Assembly: GCA_964600045.1 (NCBI GenBank)
Contig: CAZRHS010000034.1
Span: forward strand, 1-16,739
Direction of reading: 5' to 3'
Length of the DNA: 16,739 bases
Source of the DNA: Phil1 sp964600045
GTDB lineage: Bacteria > Bacillota > Clostridia > Christensenellales > CAG-138
In this document: positions 12,981-16,739 of the stretch, piece after piece
Numbering within the stretch: the stretch's first letter is position 1
Layout of the letters: each line of letters begins with the position of its first letter
The notes under the pieces: generated by a model
The model's database searches: none
What the model was told of the DNA's origin: nothing
The model's input: the letters and a program-made list of their open reading frames with translations, nothing else
Position numbers and translations under genes: made by a program

Positions 12981-15797
12981 TTATTCCGCTCCCGAGCCGT
13001 CGGTAGTGGTGCCGGTGGTGCCGGTGTTGTCCGTGCCATCGGTAGTGCCGCCGACTATCACGCTTGCCGGAGGCGGATACTCCGAGCTTATAACGCCGTA
13101 GTTATACTGCAGCTTTTCATAATACGACTGTATAAATCCGTGCCCGCCGTTTGAGATAAAGTTGCTTTCAAGCTGTTCTATGCAGCTTTCAAGCGTTGCC
13201 CTGTCCGTATCCGGCAAATTCTGCACCTTCGCGAGATAATCGCGCACGGTTGCTATAAGATTCTGCGCATCGTCCTCTGAATCATTGCCGAAGACCGATC
13301 CTCCCCAGCTTGACGAGGAGTGCACGCTGCAGGTTCCCGCGGCCGTGTACAAGCCGTATTCCTCAACAGGTATATCCGTATAAACCAAATTGGGCAGATA
13401 CTTTACAAGTATCAACGGATCGTATTTCTTATAGCGTGAGGTGGAAGAAATAAGCGCCACGCTTTGATATTCTATTTGATCTGCGGGGCAATTGGCACTT
13501 GCCGCCCGACCGGATGCCTTACAAATGCCTGCCATTACGTGCATATCGCACGTTTCAACAGGCACGCTGTCACTCGCGAACCAATCGGTAACAGGCAGAT
13601 GGCCGGACGCGTCAAACGAGCAGGCCTCGGTAGCAAGCTTTCCGCTGAGCGAGCATACCGTGCGCTGCACAAGGCCCAATTCTATAGGCGATTCATCGAT
13701 TATTTGCTTATCGGGCAAACCGCTGAGTATTTTTGACATAAAGGCCTTCCAGATAGGTGCGGCAACCTTTCCGCCGGTAGATCCGCTTTCAAGCTTATAC
13801 TCATAGTTATCCGAGCCTACCCACACAACGGCGGTATAATATCCGGTTATGCCCGCAAAGTACGCGCTGCTGTAATCCGAGTTGGTTCCGGTTTTGCCCG
13901 CAACGGTTATGCCCTTTATCTTTGCCGCCGTGCCTGTGCCGGACTCAACGGCATCTTCAAGCATATCAACAAGCATGTATGCGGTGGTTCTCTTAAATAC
14001 CTGCCGCTCGGTCCTGATCTTTGTTGAATCAAGTATTACCTTGCCGTTTTGATCGACCACGCGGGTGAACGATATGGGCTTTATATATGTGCCGTCGTTG
14101 GCAATGGCGGCATACGCTCCCGCCATTTCTATTGGCGTTATGCCGAGCGCGCCCAACGCAAGGCCGCTGCCGGTTTCCTTTATTCGTGAAGGATCAACGC
14201 CGAGCTTTTCAAGATAATCCGCCGCGGTGCTGAGCGACACATCCTCAAGCAATGTTCTTGCCGCCGCCACGTTAAGCGACGATACAAGGCCCCGGCGAAG
14301 AGTAATTATCCCCTCGTATTTTTCCGAACCTATGGCGGGATAGCCGGTTTCAGTATCCCAGCCCTCTATAGGATCGGGTATATTCGCTATTGCCGATGCC
14401 GGCGACAGGCCCAGATCAAGCGCCGGGCCGTATACTGTAAGCGGTTTTATGCTTGAACCGACCTCCGTTGCGCTCTGATAGGCTCTGTTCCAGCCCTTGC
14501 GTACCTCCGGCGCCTCTCTGCCGCCCACAATTGCCCTTAGCTCTCCCGTGGACTGGTCTATTACAACGGCTGCCGCCTGAGGTATTTTATCGTCCCCCGT
14601 TGCTCCGGATACGGTTGGGTAATCTTCCCAGTTAGCGAGAGTATCCTGCACGGTGTGCTGTATTTCCGTATCGACCGTAAGATATATTGAATATCCGCCG
14701 CGGCTAAGCTCACTCTCTATCGCGGCACGGTTTGCGGAGGTATCAAGAAGTCCGCGCTCCTCAAGCAGATAGTCCTCTATATCCCTTATGGCGTACTCGA
14801 CAAAGTAAAGCATATCGTCGGTGGTACTGCTTTGACGCTTTTCGACTATATACACCTCGTCGTTCAGCGCCGTCTGCATCTGCTCATACGTTATGAAGCC
14901 GGCCTGATACATGCGCTTTATAACGGTATCCGTGCGGGTATTGGTGATATCCATTTTATTCTGGCCCGCTTTTTCGCCACTTGTATACGTTCTTGAATAT
15001 GTATTACGCCGCGGGTCATAGTTATTCGGGCTTTTTATCATTCCGGCAAGCATGGCGCACTCGCGTATGCTGAGCTCCGAAAGCTCCTTGCCGAAATAGT
15101 CTTTGGCGGCGGCCTTCATGCCGTAGTTGGACTGACCCAAATACACATCGTTAAGATATGCCTCGAGTATCTCGTCCTTACTCATTACCGTTTCAACCTG
15201 AAGGGCAAGATACGCCTCCTGAATTTTTCTGCGGTAGCTGACCTCGCTCGTAAGGAGCTTATTTTTAACAAGCTGCTGGGTTATTGTGCTGCCGCCGGCA
15301 TCGCTTGACGCGCTCAAAGAGCCGACCACAGCCGCGAACAGGCGCTTATAGTCCACGCCGCTGTGCCTGTAAAACCTGACGTCTTCAATGGCTATAACGG
15401 CGTTTTTAAGCATATCCGGCACGGCTTCAATATCTACCCAATCGCGGTACTCATAGCCTGCGAAGGTGGATATGAGTTTGCCGTTTGTATCGTAAATATA
15501 GGATGTTCTGTCGCTTTTTGTAAGAAGGGTTACGTCAAGCTCCGGCGTTGTGTCTATATACGCCTTGGCGACGCCAAGCACCAAACCGAGTCCGGCGCAG
15601 CACAGCAAAACCAGGCCCACAAGCATGAATTTGCAGGTTGTGAAAAACACGCTAAGTACAAAGGGTCTGTTCCCCTTGCGCTCAACAAACAGTTCCTCTA
15701 CCTCGTGCCCGCTGCCGCGCTTGCTTGCCGAATGCACAAAGGCACTGGTAACGCGGGAGCGAATTTTGCCGAATAACTCGTTTAACTTATCCTTCAT
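12981..15797 (-). CDS. Class A penicillin-binding protein (PBP1A-like glycosyltransferase/transpeptidase)
   Basis: This 938-residue bifunctional wall enzyme polymerises glycan strands and cross-links them outside the membrane. A basic cytosolic tail leads to one membrane helix at about 46-78. The glycosyltransferase domain (GT51) spans about 100-280, with catalytic Glu138 in AIEDVRFYRHSGVDY and GGSTITQQLVKNKLL, RRKIQEAYLALQVE and ELSIRECAMLAGMIKSPNNYDP. The transpeptidase domain has Ser448-x-x-Lys451 (GSSIKPL), SLN (507-509) and KTGT (635-638). After about 700 comes an extension with a duplicated C-x2-SG-x2-A-x3-C motif (715-726, 759-770), a second Cys-containing stretch, and a Thr/Gly-rich end. 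The ATG at 15797 has a weak GGCGGA site. It begins the cell-wall operon that continues into the UDG and secreted SH3 genes. Confidence 0.95.
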   Translation of the reverse strand: MKDKLNELFGKIRSRVTSAFVHSASKRGSGHEVEELFVERKGNRPFVLSVFFTTCKFMLVGLVLLCCAGLGLVLGVAKAYIDTTPELDVTLLTKSDRTSYIYDTNGKLISTFAGYEYRDWVDIEAVPDMLKNAVIAIEDVRFYRHSGVDYKRLFAAVVGSLSASSDAGGSTITQQLVKNKLLTSEVSYRRKIQEAYLALQVETVMSKDEILEAYLNDVYLGQSNYGMKAAAKDYFGKELSELSIRECAMLAGMIKSPNNYDPRRNTYSRTYTSGEKAGQNKMDITNTRTDTVIKRMYQAGFITYEQMQTALNDEVYIVEKRQSSTTDDMLYFVEYAIRDIEDYLLEERGLLDTSANRAAIESELSRGGYSIYLTVDTEIQHTVQDTLANWEDYPTVSGATGDDKIPQAAAVVIDQSTGELRAIVGGREAPEVRKGWNRAYQSATEVGSSIKPLTVYGPALDLGLSPASAIANIPDPIEGWDTETGYPAIGSEKYEGIITLRRGLVSSLNVAAARTLLEDVSLSTAADYLEKLGVDPSRIKETGSGLALGALGITPIEMAGAYAAIANDGTYIKPISFTRVVDQNGKVILDSTKIRTERQVFKRTTAYMLVDMLEDAVESGTGTAAKIKGITVAGKTGTNSDYSSAYFAGITGYYTAVVWVGSDNYEYKLESGSTGGKVAAPIWKAFMSKILSGLPDKQIIDESPIELGLVQRTVCSLSGKLATEACSFDASGHLPVTDWFASDSVPVETCDMHVMAGICKASGRAASANCPADQIEYQSVALISSTSRYKKYDPLILVKYLPNLVYTDIPVEEYGLYTAAGTCSVHSSSSWGGSVFGNDSEDDAQNLIATVRDYLAKVQNLPDTDRATLESCIEQLESNFISNGGHGFIQSYYEKLQYNYGVISSEYPPPASVIVGGTTDGTDNTGTTGTTTDGSGAE

Positions 15798-15836
15798 CTA
15801 TATGCAATCCGCCTATTTATCTATATTAGTTTTTGT

Positions 15837-15865
15837 ATTATAACATTTTTGCGCGGCTCACTCAA
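15837..15865 (-). promoter_or_regulatory. Predicted promoter of the PBP operon
   Basis: On the minus strand TTGAGT (15860-15865) and an extended TGtTATAAT (-10 at 15837-15842) are separated by exactly 17 bp, about 40 bases upstream of the ATG. This is the strongest promoter match in the window. Confidence 0.72.
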
Positions 15866-15956
15866 TAGCGGCAGCGGCAACACGCGACGAATTAACACAG
15901 CAGCCATAATTCATCAAAGCTGGCATATTTACATTTTATACATAGCTTTACGCCGT

Positions 15957-15972
15957 GCATATATGCTATAAT
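15957..15972 (+). promoter_or_regulatory. Predicted extended -10 promoter of the peptidoglycan-binding protein gene
   Basis: TGcTATAAT (15964-15972) is a near-ideal extended -10 whose last base lies only six bases before the ATG at 15979. The 10-bp palindrome GCATATATGC (15957-15966) overlaps it. No convincing -35 is seen. Transcription would start at or next to the A of the ATG, and no ribosome site precedes it. Confidence 0.5.
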
Positions 15973-15978
15973 TGCCGT

Positions 15979-16739
15979 ATGAAAAAGCTTATTTGCACAA
16001 TTTTGATAATATGCATAGCGGCCGCGTGCTCCGTGGCATACGCTGACCCCACCCCCACTCCCTCCGCGACACCGGAATCAAGCGGCAGTTCTTCAACCGA
16101 GCTTATAAGCTACGGCGTTACGGGCGAAACGGTTGTGCGCATTCAGCTGAGGCTGAGAGAGCTTGGCTATTTTAACTACAAGCCCACCGGCAGCTTTCAG
16201 AACATGACGGTTGAGGCCACGAAGAGCTTTCAGCAGAAGCAGGTGGACAGCCAGGGTTTGCCCATAATGAGCGACGGCACGGTTGGTGAGCAATCGATGG
16301 GACTGCTGTTTTCGCACAGGGCGCAGCGCGCGGACATAGCCGCGAAGATTCCCATAGGAAAGCAGCTTACCGGGCAGGCCGCGCTTACAGGCGAGCTTGT
16401 TGAGTGGAGCACGGTTAAGGAAAGCCTTGTTGAGGGTTCTGCCTACACCATTACCGACTACAATACCGGCACGACGTTTTCGATGGTATACACCGGCGGA
16501 GATGGCCACGCGGAGGTTGAGTGCCGCACGAGCGAGGACACGGCGATATACCTTGAAACATTCGGCGGGGACTGGAACTACTCCAAGCGCCCCGTAATAG
16601 TTACCGTAGGTACAAGCAACATAGCCGCATCGCTGCAGGGTCAGCCGCACGGCGAGGACACCATAAGCGGCAACGACATGGAGGGACACGCCTGCCTGTA
16701 CTTCTATTCATCAACATCTCATGTTGCCTCTTTGCCCGA
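15979..16739 (+). CDS. Secreted peptidoglycan-binding protein with unnamed Cys/His domain, C-terminal end missing
   Basis: The first 253 residues are present; the gene runs off the window. A signal peptide (KKLICTILIICIAAACSVAYA, likely cut before D23) leads to a Pro/Thr/Ser-rich linker (about 23-41), then a PG_binding_1 repeat at about 45-110 (GVTGETVVRIQLRLRELGYF to SDGTVGEQSMGLL). Residues 137-253 align with the last domain of the protein at 11209: TITDYNTGTTF, HAEVE (His177), EDTA, RPVIVTV, AASLQGQPH (His224), GHACLYF (His237, Cys239) and STSH (His248). The ATG at 15979 has no Shine-Dalgarno site and sits right after a TATAAT, so the mRNA may be leaderless. It is divergent from the PBP operon. 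A wall-directed hydrolase or transferase role is possible but no catalytic family is recognised. Confidence 0.85.
   Translation, partial: MKKLICTILIICIAAACSVAYADPTPTPSATPESSGSSSTELISYGVTGETVVRIQLRLRELGYFNYKPTGSFQNMTVEATKSFQQKQVDSQGLPIMSDGTVGEQSMGLLFSHRAQRADIAAKIPIGKQLTGQAALTGELVEWSTVKESLVEGSAYTITDYNTGTTFSMVYTGGDGHAEVECRTSEDTAIYLETFGGDWNYSKRPVIVTVGTSNIAASLQGQPHGEDTISGNDMEGHACLYFYSSTSHVASLP

Noticed and set aside
15982..16035. Lipoprotein lipobox at IAAAC in the secreted protein starting at 15979
   Set aside because: The residues before Cys17 fit the lipobox poorly (no Leu at -3), and a standard signal peptidase site at AYA/D is better.
16093..16689. Long minus-strand frame opposite the secreted protein gene
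   Set aside because: It is a shadow of the plus-strand gene, which has a signal peptide and a clear domain match.

Overview
The window looks like a fragment of an uncultured Clostridia (Bacillota) genome, probably from a metagenome assembly. The reasons are strong AGGAGG-type ribosome binding sites, TATAAT/TTGACA-like promoters, Clostridia-typical families (DUF3006, a four-cysteine TSCPD protein, an AgrC/AgrA-type two-component system, a class A PBP with a Cys-rich tail) and a run of exactly 100 Ns that marks a scaffold join. Taxonomy below class is not claimed.

Layout. (1) 1-1511: the N-terminal part of a sodium:neurotransmitter-symporter-family transporter, divergent from a LysR-type regulator; their shared 115-bp spacer holds face-to-face promoters and a perfect 10-bp inverted repeat. 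(2) 1594-2271: a membrane-tethered XRE regulator followed by a two-helix membrane protein, then the 100-N gap (2376-2475). (3) 2532-3812: an L-cysteine desulfidase (CyuA-like) Fe-S enzyme with its own promoter and terminator. (4) 8622-3914, minus strand: a tight four-gene operon encoding a trigger-factor-like PPIase/chaperone without the ribosome-docking domain, two ABC exporter half-transporters (likely a heterodimer) and a four-cysteine TSCPD protein. (5) 10799-8800: a LytTR response regulator and an AgrC-like histidine kinase, co-oriented with and just upstream of the operon in (4). Between them lies a perfect 9-bp direct repeat with a 12-bp spacer, the geometry used by LytTR regulators. 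(6) 10976-11203: a divergent DUF3006 protein. (7) 15797-11209, minus strand: a cell-wall operon of class A PBP, an unusual family-4-like uracil-DNA glycosylase and a secreted SH3/peptidoglycan-binding protein, with adjacent or overlapping genes. (8) 15979-16739: a divergent secreted peptidoglycan-binding protein, cut by the window edge, that shares an unnamed C-terminal Cys/His domain with the last gene of (7).

The two most coherent hypotheses are that the two-component system controls the chaperone/ABC exporter operon, and that the two secreted proteins around the PBP operon form a paralogous cell-wall pair. Nothing in the window is a CRISPR array, tRNA, rRNA or transposase. The functional links are inferences from gene order and sequence motifs; no database search was run.
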